Shown: positions 15,398 through 25,225, counted from the stretch's first letter. The stretch is DNA of 64,000 bases from Flavobacterium sp. MC2016-06 (GCF_009711165.2 NZ_WMID02000010.1:62001-126000), one strand, 5' to 3'. Program-made: numbers and translations. The notes: generated by a model not told the origin, from the letters alone.

Positions 15398-17344
15398 TTA
15401 TTTTTTAGCAGCATTTACAATAGGCGCAATTCCTTCAAGCGTAGGAACAACTTGTTTTATGGTTCCATCTGGATTGAACTCTAGTTTGTCCATACAGACT
15501 TCACGGTGAAAACCTCCTGCATCACCCATTTTTATTCCGGTTGGGTAAGAGAATCTATGATAGGTAATGTACCACTCGTCTTTGTTTGGAATTTGCAATA
15601 CCGAATTGTGTCCGGTTGCGTAAATGCCTAGATCTGGATTTCCTTGAATTACGATGTTGTTTTTAGGCATTTCAAGCGGGCCAAGTGGTGAATTTGAAAT
15701 GGCATATCGTACTTTATAATTTGGACTTCTGGTGTCGTCTTCACTCCAGAAAAAGTAATATTTTCCGTTTCTGTAAATTACATATGTTCCTTCTCGGAAA
15801 GAATTATTTACGTTAATTATTTTGGTGCTTCCTGCTTTTAGCGAAACCATATCTGGGTTTAATTCGGCTGCAGCCATATACATATTTCCCCAATACAAAT
15901 AACTTTTTCCTGTTTTTGGATCTGTAAACACATCTGGATCTATTTCTTGACCGTCTTTTATACCTTCTGGTCTTGTAGCGACAATTGGTTTTCCGCTGTC
16001 TTTAAACAGTCCTGTCGGGTTGTCTGAAACAGCAACACCAATTTTTTGTGCTGCTGTGAAATAATAGAAATATTGGTATTTTCCTTTTATCTTTTTCTCT
16101 ACAATACATGGTGCCCAAGCGTTACGATTTGCCCAAGCAACGTCTTTTTTAAGGTCTATAATGATTCCTTCGTCTTTCCAGTCTACTAAATTATCTGAAG
16201 AAAAAGTTTTAAAATAATAACCCGACCAGCCGTCAAATCCGTCACTTGTTGGATAGATGTAGTATTTTTTTGTTTTGTTTGAATATAGAATTTCTGGATC
16301 TGCGTAATAACCTTCTAAAACGGGATTGTTGTTTATTTTTGGATATTTTGCAGGCATTCCCCATTTGGCAGTAATTCTTTTTAACTCTGAACGTGTTATG
16401 GGCAGAATGGTTCCGTGACGCGGATTAAAATCCATAGAAATATCATTGTCTATAACCGTGAAGTTTTCTAAATCTTTGGTTTTAGTAAACTGACATCTTC
16501 CTTTTGTGTATACATCGTACATCAAGATATACTCGTCAGAATTGTTTAGTTTAAAAACACTTGATCCTTCTACTCCATCTTTGGTCTGCTGTAGATAATT
16601 ATCGTTTTCTGTCCACTTTCCAGAAGTTAAATCGGTAGTTGTCGCTACTTTTATACCTGGATTTTCTGTTTCAGTTTTATAAAAAAGATGGTAAACGCCG
16701 TCCTTCTCAATAATATCTCCGTCAATGCAGGCTCTTTCTGATTTTGGCACAAATAGTAGTTTTGGAGCGCTTTCTAAGGCCGTGAAGTCTTTATTCGCGT
16801 AGGCGTAATAAATTTTATCTGGACCTCCAGCATGCTGCATGCTAAAATAAATCATATACTTGCCTGCTTTGGCATCATAAATAGTCTGCGGTGCCCAAAC
16901 TCTTTTTAGGTTTTCGTTTCCTGAAAATGTAGTTTGAATGTTTACTACACTGCTTTCCCATTTTACAAGGTCGGTACTTTTTAGTAAAATCATTGCGCGG
17001 TTACTGTCCCATCCTTTTGATGAAGTCATGTCGGTAAGGACCATGTAAAAGGTTTTGCCATCGTGGCCGCGCAGAATGTGCGGATCGCGAACGCCGCCTG
17101 TAGAACTGATTACTTTGCTGTCTATAACAGGTTTGTTGTCGTTAAGATGATAATAATGATATCCGTCTGCGCTGACAGCATAATGAACGGCTTCTTTTTC
17201 TATTTCATTTCCTGTGAAATACACAAATAAATAGGCCGTTAAATCTTTGTCTGCAATTACGGGCGGAATTCCTTTTGTATTTTCTTGGGCTTGTAGATTA
17301 AAAAGCATTAAAAATAATGCTAGGCTTAAAAATATTTTTTTCAT
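15398..17344 (-). CDS. two-domain glycoside hydrolase family 43 protein
   Basis: A 648-residue secreted protein (signal peptide MKKIFLSLALFLMLFNLQAQ) with two GH43-like propellers. The first has GVRDPHILRG with its aspartate near residue 90 and a VWAPQTIYD motif. The second begins near residue 345 with GYYADPEILYS and contains AWAPCIVEKK and REGTYVIYRNGKYYF. Tandem fusion of two GH43 modules is uncommon, and either one could be inactive. The start overlaps the GH27 stop in a TAATG, so expression is coupled with it. Substrate is inferred from context to be arabinogalactan side chains. Confidence 0.85.
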   Translation of the reverse strand: MKKIFLSLALFLMLFNLQAQENTKGIPPVIADKDLTAYLFVYFTGNEIEKEAVHYAVSADGYHYYHLNDNKPVIDSKVISSTGGVRDPHILRGHDGKTFYMVLTDMTSSKGWDSNRAMILLKSTDLVKWESSVVNIQTTFSGNENLKRVWAPQTIYDAKAGKYMIYFSMQHAGGPDKIYYAYANKDFTALESAPKLLFVPKSERACIDGDIIEKDGVYHLFYKTETENPGIKVATTTDLTSGKWTENDNYLQQTKDGVEGSSVFKLNNSDEYILMYDVYTKGRCQFTKTKDLENFTVIDNDISMDFNPRHGTILPITRSELKRITAKWGMPAKYPKINNNPVLEGYYADPEILYSNKTKKYYIYPTSDGFDGWSGYYFKTFSSDNLVDWKDEGIIIDLKKDVAWANRNAWAPCIVEKKIKGKYQYFYYFTAAQKIGVAVSDNPTGLFKDSGKPIVATRPEGIKDGQEIDPDVFTDPKTGKSYLYWGNMYMAAAELNPDMVSLKAGSTKIINVNNSFREGTYVIYRNGKYYFFWSEDDTRSPNYKVRYAISNSPLGPLEMPKNNIVIQGNPDLGIYATGHNSVLQIPNKDEWYITYHRFSYPTGIKMGDAGGFHREVCMDKLEFNPDGTIKQVVPTLEGIAPIVNAAKK

Positions 17345-18714
17345 TATTTCTTGCTTTTGATTTTATACAAAATAGAACTGTGAGGTTTTAAAACTGCTGC
17401 AATTTCGGTTGACGAAATGTTCGATTTTTCGCCTGTCCATAAATTGGTTACTTCTACAGTTCCTGAAAGATTTAGGTCTGAAAGCTTTACGGCAACTTTT
17501 TCTGAATTGGCATCTGTTATATTGAATAAAGCTAAATACGTGCTTCCGTCTTTTGTATTTTTTGATGTTACGGCTATTTTTCCGTCTTTTTGGAAAAGCT
17601 GTTTTACAGCTGAACTTTCATTATGCATTTTTACGACTTCTTTGTTCATTAATAATGACAAGGTAAAAGCATCGTTGCTTGGTAAATCACCTCCAAAAAA
17701 CAATGGCGATTTGAATATATTAAAGAATGTTATCAGCGTGTATTGTTCGTCTTTCGTTAAACGAGACATTCTGTCTTTACCGCGTTCTCCTCTTAACGAA
17801 ATTCTTCCCAACGGAATCATGTCGCAGTCTGGCCACGTTCCTGGAGCGATATACGGATACCATTTTTGAGCAACTTCCATTAAGTGCGTTACGTGCGGCC
17901 AAGTGTCCCAAACATCATCTACCATTCTCCACATATTAGCGTGTCTAGTAACGTGCGGTGCTGCAGAAATTGGTGTTTCTCCTGGCGAAGTACTTAAAAC
18001 AATTTTACGACCGCATTTATCAATGGCGTTTCTAATTAAGTTGATTTCACCTTCGTGATACGGTCTTGATAAATCATCAATTTTAATAAAATCTACACCC
18101 CATTGTGCATAAAGTTCGAAGATAGAATTGTAGTATTCTTGCGCTCCTGGTTTGTCTGCTAGAACGGTGTAATTGTCTTTCAGCCATTCGCATTGCAAAT
18201 CTGTAGTATAAATTTGATCGGCTGTGATTCCGTTTGCACCTTTGATGGGCATTTTGTCTTCAACTGCTTTTTTCGGGATTCCACGCATAATATGGATTCC
18301 GAATTTTAATCCTTTACTGTGAATATAATCGGCTAAAGGTTTAAATCCTTTTCCGTCTTTTGCAGAGGGAAAACGATTTAAAGCGGGCTGATATCTTCCG
18401 TATTGGTCAATTACATAACGTGGATCGGTTTGGTTATAACCTCCTGCTTTGTCATTTTCTACAAACCATCTAATGTCTACTACGATATATTCCCAGCCAA
18501 ATTTTTTAAGGTTTTTAAACATATAATCGGCGTTGGCTTTTACTTCGTGTTCTTCTACTGTAGAACCGTAACAATCCCAGCTGTTCCAACCCATTGGCGG
18601 CGTTTGAGCCCATTGTTTAAATTCTTCTTTACCAAAAGTTTTTGTTTGTGCGTTTGATGTGGCAGACAGGAACATTGCTCCAATTGCCATAGTAAGTATG
18701 TTTTTTATTTTCAT
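17344..18714 (-). CDS. glycoside hydrolase family 27 (alpha-galactosidase or beta-L-arabinopyranosidase)
   Basis: A 456-residue secreted (beta/alpha)8-barrel enzyme; the signal peptide ends near residue 22 (SNAQ). TPPMGWNSWDCYG opens the barrel. The nucleophile is D213 in FIKIDDLSRP, and the acid/base is D266 or D267 in WRMVDDVWD. TWPDCDMIPLGRISLRGERG is a family landmark. A beta-sandwich C-terminal domain follows. GH27 enzymes release alpha-galactose, or beta-L-arabinopyranose from arabinogalactan proteins, and the latter would fit the neighbours. The gene is cotranslated with the two-domain GH43 downstream. The 448-bp gap upstream suggests its own promoter. Confidence 0.9.
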   Translation of the reverse strand: MKIKNILTMAIGAMFLSATSNAQTKTFGKEEFKQWAQTPPMGWNSWDCYGSTVEEHEVKANADYMFKNLKKFGWEYIVVDIRWFVENDKAGGYNQTDPRYVIDQYGRYQPALNRFPSAKDGKGFKPLADYIHSKGLKFGIHIMRGIPKKAVEDKMPIKGANGITADQIYTTDLQCEWLKDNYTVLADKPGAQEYYNSIFELYAQWGVDFIKIDDLSRPYHEGEINLIRNAIDKCGRKIVLSTSPGETPISAAPHVTRHANMWRMVDDVWDTWPHVTHLMEVAQKWYPYIAPGTWPDCDMIPLGRISLRGERGKDRMSRLTKDEQYTLITFFNIFKSPLFFGGDLPSNDAFTLSLLMNKEVVKMHNESSAVKQLFQKDGKIAVTSKNTKDGSTYLALFNITDANSEKVAVKLSDLNLSGTVEVTNLWTGEKSNISSTEIAAVLKPHSSILYKIKSKK

Positions 18715-19162
18715 TGTGTGTGGTTATATGTGTAAGTTTTACACTTTAAATATAATGAAATTTTTATCAATACAAAATGAATTAACCTGTAAGCTAAATT
18801 GCATACAGGTTAATTTATATTTTAAACACATAGAAACATAGCTTTTTTAATGCTTTTGAGAGTTCAGAAGAAAGCTCGCTTTTTTACATAACCCTATTGC
18901 GTTTTAATATATAAGTGAAACGACTTATTCAACTATTAGGGAAATCTGCAGTTTTCAACTTTGTCAAAGTTCAAAACTTTGACAAAGTTTACGCAAAATA
19001 ATCCGCAATCTTGTCATTCCGAGGAACGAGGAATCTTCGCAAGAAACTCCATAAAGATTAAGGAAATCTGTGTTTTTCAACTTTGTCAAAGTTCAAAACT
19101 TTGACAAAGTTTACGCAAAGTAACCCGCAATATTACCAACTATTTTTCTATGTGTTAAAAAA
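18715..19162. other. intergenic region with duplicated hairpin
   Basis: 448 bases between the GH27 start and the GH2 stop. No reading frame is supported. It holds two 70-base direct repeats (18940-19009 and 19062-19131) that each form a hairpin, and between them a fragment starting GTCATTCCGAGGAACGAGG (19013 on) of a second dispersed repeat family. Confidence 0.7.
18940..19131. repeat. two 70-bp direct repeats, each a perfect 15-bp hairpin
   Basis: Copies at 18940-19009 and 19062-19131 differ at a few positions. Each contains AACTTTGTCAAAGTT, three bases, then AACTTTGACAAAGTT, which pair perfectly. Each arm is itself a near palindrome. They may act as tandem terminators or mRNA stabilisers after the GH2 gene. 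Confidence 0.8.
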
Positions 19163-21586
19163 TTATTTTACATTAATCATAACCTCAACAGGTTTTAACC
19201 ATTGACTTGTAAACGTAACTTTTATTGGTTCTGTCGAATCTCCATTTGATTGAATATAAGCTGCAATGTGACCGTGGAAAACTCTCTGAACATTATCTGT
19301 ATAATCTGTCATATCGCTGTTGTTTCCAGCTTCCAATCCTAATAAAGTTCCAGAACCCGTAATGGTACACGTAACTTCATTGTCTGAAAGCATTACCGGA
19401 AGACCGTTTTGATCTTTTACCTGTACCATAATTTTGGCAACTCCTTTATCTTTTGCAATAGTAATGTCTTTATCTGCAATAGTTAATTCAACTGGCTGTT
19501 GTGTTGTATTGACTGCATAACGGCTTACTTCTTTATCATTTGCATCTAAACCAACTGCTTCTAATTTTCCTGAAGCAAACGGAATATCCCAATAAATAAT
19601 TCCTGTTTTTTCGTCGTACAATTTAGTTTCGCCAACTACTTTTCCGTTTAATTCTAAACGAGCTTTTGCAGCATTGGTATAACAAACTACGCGAATTTTT
19701 TGTCCTTGATCGTAATTCCAAATTGCCCAAGCATCTTTAGAAATGTCTTTTTCATTTTTTAATGGATAAGTTCCAATATAGGTCATTGGTTTATCCGACC
19801 ATAAAGATTGACGAAAGTAACCTCTTGGTTTGATAACGCCTGCAAAATCAACTAATCCTGAGTAGAAACCTCTTGACGGCCATCTTCCTGATTCTCCTAA
19901 ATAATCAATTCCTGTCCATAAGAACTGCCCGAAGATGTGTTTGTTGTTTTTTACGGCCAACCAAGGATCCATATCGTGAACGTTTTCACTTCCGAAAATA
20001 ACTCTATTTGGGTATTTTTCGTGATCTGATTGGTATTTGCTTTCAGTATAATTGTATCCTGTAATATCTAATGCTCCCGGATATTCGGTTTCGTTAGACA
20101 TAGCAACTCCTGCTAATCCTGCCGTTGTTGGGCGAGATTTGTCGTATTTTTTAACGGCTGCAACCAAACGTTTTGCGATTGCTCCAAGACGCATTGCATC
20201 TGGCGCATCTTTTTGGTAGCCTCCGTAAGCTGCTTGTCCAAAACCGTTTTTTCCTTTGTCTAAAACTGGGTGAGAATACGGATCGTTTGGATAATCTACT
20301 TCGTTACCAATGCTCCATCCAAATACTGAAAGGTGGTTTCTGTCGCGGCGTACAAAGTCTTCTAAGTCTTTTTCTCCCCAATTGGCAAAAATATCAGATG
20401 ATCCTTCAAATCCTGGAGTTCCGTAATTCCAGCCTTCTAACCATTTACGTTTTGGAAATTCCCATTCGTCATACGCTTCATTCAATACCAATAATCCTAA
20501 CTCGTCGCATAGTTCGTAGAAATCTGGTGCCTGCGGGTTATGACTTGTACGGATTGCGTTTACTCCTATTTCTTTTAATGTTTTTAGTCTTGTTTTCCAA
20601 ACTTCTCTTGGTACTGCTGATCCTAAAACTCCTGCATCATGGTGTAAACAAACGCCTTTCATCTTCATCCATTTTCCGTTAAGGGCAAAACCATTATTTG
20701 GGTCGAATGTAAAGTTTCTGAAACCGGTTTGTGTAACGGTTTTATCAATTGCTGCGCCGTCTTTTAAAACAGTTGTTTTAAGCTGATATAGGTTTGGATT
20801 TTCTAAATCCCATAATTGAGGATTTTTGATATTTATTTTAGTCGAAATTTTTCCACTTTGATTGGCCGCAACATCTATTTTACTTGTCGCTTTTGCAACC
20901 GATTTTCCATCTTTTGCAATCAATTCATTTACAACAGTAAGTGTTGCTTTTGCTGCTGAACCATTTTCGACTTCAACCTCAACATTTAGAGTTCCGTTGC
21001 CTTTATTTACTTCTGGATAGGCATAAACGCCCCATTGTGTAATATGTACTGGATTTGAATATACTAACCATACATTTCTGTAAATTCCTGATCCTGTATA
21101 CCATCTAGAATCGGCACTTAGGCTGTGGTCTACACGAACTGAAATGGTATTTTCTGCTCCGTATTTTACGTATTGGGTTGCATCATAAGCAAATGAAATA
21201 TATCCATTTGGACGTTTTCCTAAGGAATGTCCGTTGATGAATACTTCGCTTCTGTTGTAAACACCTTCAAAATATAAATATACTTTTTCGCCGCTTTTAC
21301 TTTGAGGTACATTGATTGATTTTCTGTACCAAGCAATGCCGCCCGGCAAAAATCCTGTACAACTTGCTAATGTTGGGCTCAATTGTCCTTTTACACTCCA
21401 ATCGTGCGGTACGTTTACAGACTGCCATTTGCTATCGTCGAAAGCTGTGTTTTGTGCGTCTGGCGTATCTTGAAGATTGAACTTCCAATTGTCATTTATT
21501 TTTTTTGAATCTCCAAATGATATCTGACTGAATGCCGATAAACAGGAGAAGAGTAAAACAGGGAGTAAGATTTTTTTTGTAAACAC
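19163..21586 (-). CDS. glycoside hydrolase family 2 (beta-galactosidase type)
   Basis: An 807-residue secreted enzyme with signal peptide (ending SAFSQ). Domain order: jelly-roll sugar-binding domain (WYRKSINVP, YLYFEGVYNRSEVFING), Ig-like domain, TIM barrel starting near VCLHHD, then C-terminal Ig-like domains. NAIRTSHNPQAPDFYELCD is a GH2 hallmark. The acid/base is E429 in SIGNEVDYP and the nucleophile E534 in IFGSENV. It would remove beta-linked galactose in the periplasm or at the surface. It follows the GH30 genes in the locus with a 230-bp gap rich in inverted repeats. Confidence 0.92.
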   Translation of the reverse strand: MFTKKILLPVLLFSCLSAFSQISFGDSKKINDNWKFNLQDTPDAQNTAFDDSKWQSVNVPHDWSVKGQLSPTLASCTGFLPGGIAWYRKSINVPQSKSGEKVYLYFEGVYNRSEVFINGHSLGKRPNGYISFAYDATQYVKYGAENTISVRVDHSLSADSRWYTGSGIYRNVWLVYSNPVHITQWGVYAYPEVNKGNGTLNVEVEVENGSAAKATLTVVNELIAKDGKSVAKATSKIDVAANQSGKISTKINIKNPQLWDLENPNLYQLKTTVLKDGAAIDKTVTQTGFRNFTFDPNNGFALNGKWMKMKGVCLHHDAGVLGSAVPREVWKTRLKTLKEIGVNAIRTSHNPQAPDFYELCDELGLLVLNEAYDEWEFPKRKWLEGWNYGTPGFEGSSDIFANWGEKDLEDFVRRDRNHLSVFGWSIGNEVDYPNDPYSHPVLDKGKNGFGQAAYGGYQKDAPDAMRLGAIAKRLVAAVKKYDKSRPTTAGLAGVAMSNETEYPGALDITGYNYTESKYQSDHEKYPNRVIFGSENVHDMDPWLAVKNNKHIFGQFLWTGIDYLGESGRWPSRGFYSGLVDFAGVIKPRGYFRQSLWSDKPMTYIGTYPLKNEKDISKDAWAIWNYDQGQKIRVVCYTNAAKARLELNGKVVGETKLYDEKTGIIYWDIPFASGKLEAVGLDANDKEVSRYAVNTTQQPVELTIADKDITIAKDKGVAKIMVQVKDQNGLPVMLSDNEVTCTITGSGTLLGLEAGNNSDMTDYTDNVQRVFHGHIAAYIQSNGDSTEPIKVTFTSQWLKPVEVMINVK

Positions 21587-21631
21587 TATTTTTTAGTTTT
21601 TGATTATTGATGTGATTTTTTTTGGGTTGTT

Positions 21632-21790
21632 TGTTTCAAGTTTCGGGTTTCAGGTTTCAAGTTTTTATACTTTGGCTTGGAACGTTCCTTCGACTTCGCT
21701 CAGGATGACATTGTTTTGTCTGGCTGGCTAAATTAAGTTGAAGCCTAACGATGAAAACCTGAAACCTGAAACTTGAAACCTGAAACTTTT
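21632..21790. repeat. inverted repeat between GH2 and GH30 genes
   Basis: Arms near 21632-21665 and 21754-21790 are built of GTTTCAAG/CTTGAAAC-type heptamers (AGTTTCAGGTTTCAAG-like) and pair imperfectly. Inside lies a dispersed-repeat fragment (CCTTCGACTTCGCTCAGG, from 21688). No gene is seen. Confidence 0.65.
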
Positions 21791-21816
21791 AACTTATAAC
21801 TCATAACTTTTAAACT

Positions 21817-23403
21817 CTAATACTCTAATTCACCTACGAAAGTTACGACTGATTTTGCTGGAATTTCTAGGTTGTCTGCTTTTTGAATTTGTTCTCTTTT
21901 TAGGTTTGAATTTTCAGCGGTAATGTAAGGTGTTAATTCGTTGTTTTTGAGTGTTCCTTTTGTTAAATTGAATTTGTATTTCTGGTCTGATTTTCCACAG
22001 TTTACCGCTACTATAATTAGTTTTTTGTTTGCTTTATCTTTATAAGCTGTAAGCATTACATCATTTGCTGCGTCAACTTCATTTTGATTTGGAACATCAA
22101 CTCTAAGCATTCCGGGACGTACAAAAAGCGAATAATTTCCTAAAGCCCAAAGCAATTTTGAATCGTGAAATTCACCGTCATTTCTAACATAATCTGGTGC
22201 GGTTCCTCCGTTGCTTTTTCCGTCGTCTAGATAAATTAAACCGTCTTTGTAATCTACGCGTGTAAGCGATGTCCACCATTGCCACGAAGCTGCGTTTGCT
22301 ACTGCAATATCATTGTGTATCAATCTTGCTACAAAAAGTGCAGTCTGCATTCCTAAATCTCTTCCACCGCCTCCGCCTCCTGGAATTTCAGCTTCTCCGG
22401 GATTTTCTAAAATACAATATTCAGACTGCCAATATCTTAATCCTGATTTTTGTTTTACCTCTGCAGCGATTAATTTTCGACTTAAAACTTGTTTGTCTAT
22501 TGGCCAAGTGGTAAAATAACTGTGTCCTAATATGACATTTTTTACATTTGGAAGTTTAGAAACATTGGTTTTGTTTTTTCCGAAAAAGTAATCAATTTGA
22601 TTGTCGCGGTTTTCTCCATTTACATTTTCATATAGATAATTGATTTGCGCTGCTTCTGCAATTACAATTTCTGTATTCATTTTTTTTGCATTCAGTTTTT
22701 CTGAAAGTGCTTTGGTCAAATCGTAAATTTCCTGATTGGTCGCCGGTGTTCCTTCTTGACTGTTTTGGTCACCGCTTTTTGGCATCCATTCCCATTGCGG
22801 TTCGTTTATCGGACTTACATAATCGAATTTGATTCCTTCTTTTTTCTCTAATCCTTGAATACTTTGAACTAAGAAATCGGCAAATTTTGGAATTGCTCCA
22901 TCTTTTAGATTCAGTTTATTCTTTTGAGATGCGAAAGATAATCCGTTGTTAGTCATATAAACGGGCGGACTGTTGGTGAATATCAGGAATTTTTCTACAC
23001 CGCGTTTTTTAGCTGCTTGCAAAAACCATCTTTGCCCTTCTTGTTTTGAGAAATCATACGTACCATCTGCATTTAAGAAACATTCGCTTCTTCTCCATTC
23101 GTCAGAAACTTTACTGTTTTCGCCTTGTTCTGTGCTTCCTGCGCCTAGATTAAATCTCCAGATCGAAAGTCCAATTCCTTTTGGATTTCCCTGTGCATCG
23201 ATTTCTTTACTAAAAAGTAAATCGGCAATGGCATTCTTTTTCTGATCCGGCCAGTTTTTACCAACAAATTGTGTTCTCCAAGCATCAGATCCTCCAAAAC
23301 CATCCATTGTCTGGACTACATTATCTGTGCTAATGCTAATCGTTCGCTGCGCAAATGACAGCGAACTTATTAGCAATAAAAGCGAGATGTATACTTTTCT
23401 CAT
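21817..23403 (-). CDS. glycoside hydrolase family 30 (endo-beta-1,6-galactanase type)
   Basis: A 528-residue secreted enzyme (signal peptide ending SFAQ). Start of the barrel is TMDGFGGSDAWRTQF; the acid/base is E201 in VSPINEPQWEW and the nucleophile E328 in YWQSEYCIL; a beta-sandwich side domain closes the C-terminus (IPAKSVVTFVGELE). The combination FGGSDAW with WRFNLGAGS is what I know from endo-beta-1,6-galactanases of the GH30 family, so I favour that activity over glucosylceramidase or xylanase. It is a paralogue of the next gene upstream (about half identical by eye), but lacks a lipobox and would be released to the periplasm or secreted. Confidence 0.88.
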   Translation of the reverse strand: MRKVYISLLLLISSLSFAQRTISISTDNVVQTMDGFGGSDAWRTQFVGKNWPDQKKNAIADLLFSKEIDAQGNPKGIGLSIWRFNLGAGSTEQGENSKVSDEWRRSECFLNADGTYDFSKQEGQRWFLQAAKKRGVEKFLIFTNSPPVYMTNNGLSFASQKNKLNLKDGAIPKFADFLVQSIQGLEKKEGIKFDYVSPINEPQWEWMPKSGDQNSQEGTPATNQEIYDLTKALSEKLNAKKMNTEIVIAEAAQINYLYENVNGENRDNQIDYFFGKNKTNVSKLPNVKNVILGHSYFTTWPIDKQVLSRKLIAAEVKQKSGLRYWQSEYCILENPGEAEIPGGGGGGRDLGMQTALFVARLIHNDIAVANAASWQWWTSLTRVDYKDGLIYLDDGKSNGGTAPDYVRNDGEFHDSKLLWALGNYSLFVRPGMLRVDVPNQNEVDAANDVMLTAYKDKANKKLIIVAVNCGKSDQKYKFNLTKGTLKNNELTPYITAENSNLKREQIQKADNLEIPAKSVVTFVGELEY

Positions 23404-23434
23404 TTATTCTTTATTTTTTGTATTGTGCTTACTA

Positions 23435-23538
23435 TTGTCATTTCGACGAAGGAGAAATCTTCGCAAGTAACTCCGTAATGTTAGTTCCAATCTTTGGTGA
23501 GCTGCTTGTGGAGATCCCTCGTTCCTCGGGATGACAAG
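23435..23538. repeat. dispersed inverted repeat between the two GH30 genes
   Basis: Left arm 23435-23460 (TTGTCATTTCGACGAAGG start) and right arm 23511-23538 (ending CGGGATGACAAG) pair imperfectly. Fragments of the same family occur near 19013 and 21688, so it is a multi-copy non-coding element. Confidence 0.7.
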
Positions 23539-23583
23539 ATTGTGTTTTATTACATTAGCAATCACATAAAATGTTAATTCCTT

Positions 23584-25224
23584 TTATTTATAAGTCCCAA
23601 CATACGTCACAATTGACTTCGCCGGGATTTCAAAATTTGTGGCATCAACGGCTGTACCTTTTTTCAAACTTAAGGTTTCAGAGGTTGTATAAGGCGTTAA
23701 TTTATTGTCTGCCAAAGCGCCTCCTGAAAGATTTAATTTGTATGTTTTTGCCGATTTGCTGATGTTTACGGCTACAATTACCAGTTTTTTAGTTGCTGTT
23801 TCTTTGTAAGCAGTCAACATAACATCAGTTGTAGCTGCTGCATTATCGATTTCTGGAATTAAAACTCTTACCATTCCCGGTTTTACAAAGAATGAAAAGT
23901 TTCCTAAAGCCCAAAGTGTTTTTGAATCTCTAACAAATCCGTCATTTTTACAATAATCAGCATTTCCGCCACCATTGTTTGTACCATCGTCAACATAAAC
24001 TAATCCATCTTTATAATCACCACGACTAACCGCTGTCCACCATTGCCAAGACGTAACACCGCCAATTGAAATATCTGAACTAACAATACGCGCTGTCCAA
24101 AGTGCAGTTTGCATTCCTAAATCTCTTCCTGGTCCTGCACCGCCAGGTAATTCTGAAGTTCCCGGTGCTTCTAAAACACTATATTCTGTTGACCAAAGAC
24201 TAACTCCGCCAGTTGTCGTAATTCTTGAAGCAGCCGATTGTCTAGACGAAATCAATTCGTTCAAAGGCCAAGCCTGCCAGTAGCTGTGTCCAGAAATAGT
24301 TTTCTTTACGTTGCTTAATGCTCCAATATTTTTAGCAGAATTGGCAGCAAAGAAATAATCGATTTGGTTGGATCTGCTTTCTTTTCCAGAAACTGTTTTG
24401 TACAATGATTCGTAAGATCCAGCTTCACCCACTACAATTTTAGCATCAAGTCCTTTTGCTTGTAATTTTGGCGATAGCACATTCACGAAAGTGTAAATAT
24501 TTGTATTTGTGGCCGGCGAACCTTCTTGTGCTGAACCGTCCCATTCGTACTGCGGTTCATTAAAAGGACTAATATAATCGATTGTTAAACCTTGTTCTGT
24601 TTTTAATTTATCTAAAGAAGTAACCCAGAAATCTGCTAATTCTGGCATTTTTCCTTCTTTTAAATTATAAAACTCTTTTATGGCTGCGTGTGCTTTTCCG
24701 TTTTGAGTTAAGTAAACTGGAGCACTGTTTGTAAAAGCTAGCAATTTGGAAACGCCGCGTTGTCTCGCTGCTTTCATAAACCAAATCTGTCCAGCTTGTT
24801 TGGTCAAGTCGTATGAAACTCCATCTGTTGTAAAGCATTCTGTACGTCTCCATTCATCGGTAATATCACTTGCATCGCCTTGTTCTGCACTTCCTGCACC
24901 AAGATTAAAACGCCATAATGATAAACCGATTCCTTTTGGGTCTCCGTCAGCATCGACTTCATTACTGAATAATAAATCAGCAATTTTATTTTTTTTGTCT
25001 GTAGGCCAATTTTTTCCGATAAAGTTACACTGCCAAGCATCAGATGCTCCAAAGCTTTCCATTGTTTGAAGATTCATATCTAAATTAACACTTAAACTGG
25101 TAGTTGTTGCTGTTTCAGAACCTGAATTATCCGTATTATCAGAATCACAGCTTACTAAGAATGTGTTTGCTAAAAGCAAGCCTGCACACAGCAGACTTAC
25201 TTTGTTGTTGTTTATGAGCTTCAT
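23584..25224 (-). CDS. glycoside hydrolase family 30, surface lipoprotein
   Basis: A 546-residue GH30 enzyme with a lipoprotein signal (LLANTFLVSC, lipidated C26, followed by acidic SDNTDN, which suits surface export in Bacteroidota). TMESFGASDAWQCNF opens the barrel; acid/base E223 in SPFNEPQYEW; nucleophile E347 in WSTEYSVL. It is the membrane-anchored counterpart of the soluble GH30 encoded next to it. A surface endo-enzyme next to SusC/SusD is the usual arrangement, as it cuts the polymer into pieces that the transporter can import. The start is one base from the stop of the susD gene, so they share one transcript. Confidence 0.9.
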   Translation of the reverse strand: MKLINNNKVSLLCAGLLLANTFLVSCDSDNTDNSGSETATTTSLSVNLDMNLQTMESFGASDAWQCNFIGKNWPTDKKNKIADLLFSNEVDADGDPKGIGLSLWRFNLGAGSAEQGDASDITDEWRRTECFTTDGVSYDLTKQAGQIWFMKAARQRGVSKLLAFTNSAPVYLTQNGKAHAAIKEFYNLKEGKMPELADFWVTSLDKLKTEQGLTIDYISPFNEPQYEWDGSAQEGSPATNTNIYTFVNVLSPKLQAKGLDAKIVVGEAGSYESLYKTVSGKESRSNQIDYFFAANSAKNIGALSNVKKTISGHSYWQAWPLNELISSRQSAASRITTTGGVSLWSTEYSVLEAPGTSELPGGAGPGRDLGMQTALWTARIVSSDISIGGVTSWQWWTAVSRGDYKDGLVYVDDGTNNGGGNADYCKNDGFVRDSKTLWALGNFSFFVKPGMVRVLIPEIDNAAATTDVMLTAYKETATKKLVIVAVNISKSAKTYKLNLSGGALADNKLTPYTTSETLSLKKGTAVDATNFEIPAKSIVTYVGTYK

Positions 25225-25225
25225 A

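Noticed and set aside
18940..19131. Possible CRISPR array
   Set aside because: Only two repeats with one spacer, and the spacer holds another dispersed-repeat fragment; no cas genes are present.
23340..23360. REP-like CGCTGCGCAAATG inside the GH30 signal peptide region
   Set aside because: Only 13 bases match, the stem is incomplete, and the bases encode the normal SFAQRT end of the signal peptide; taken as chance.
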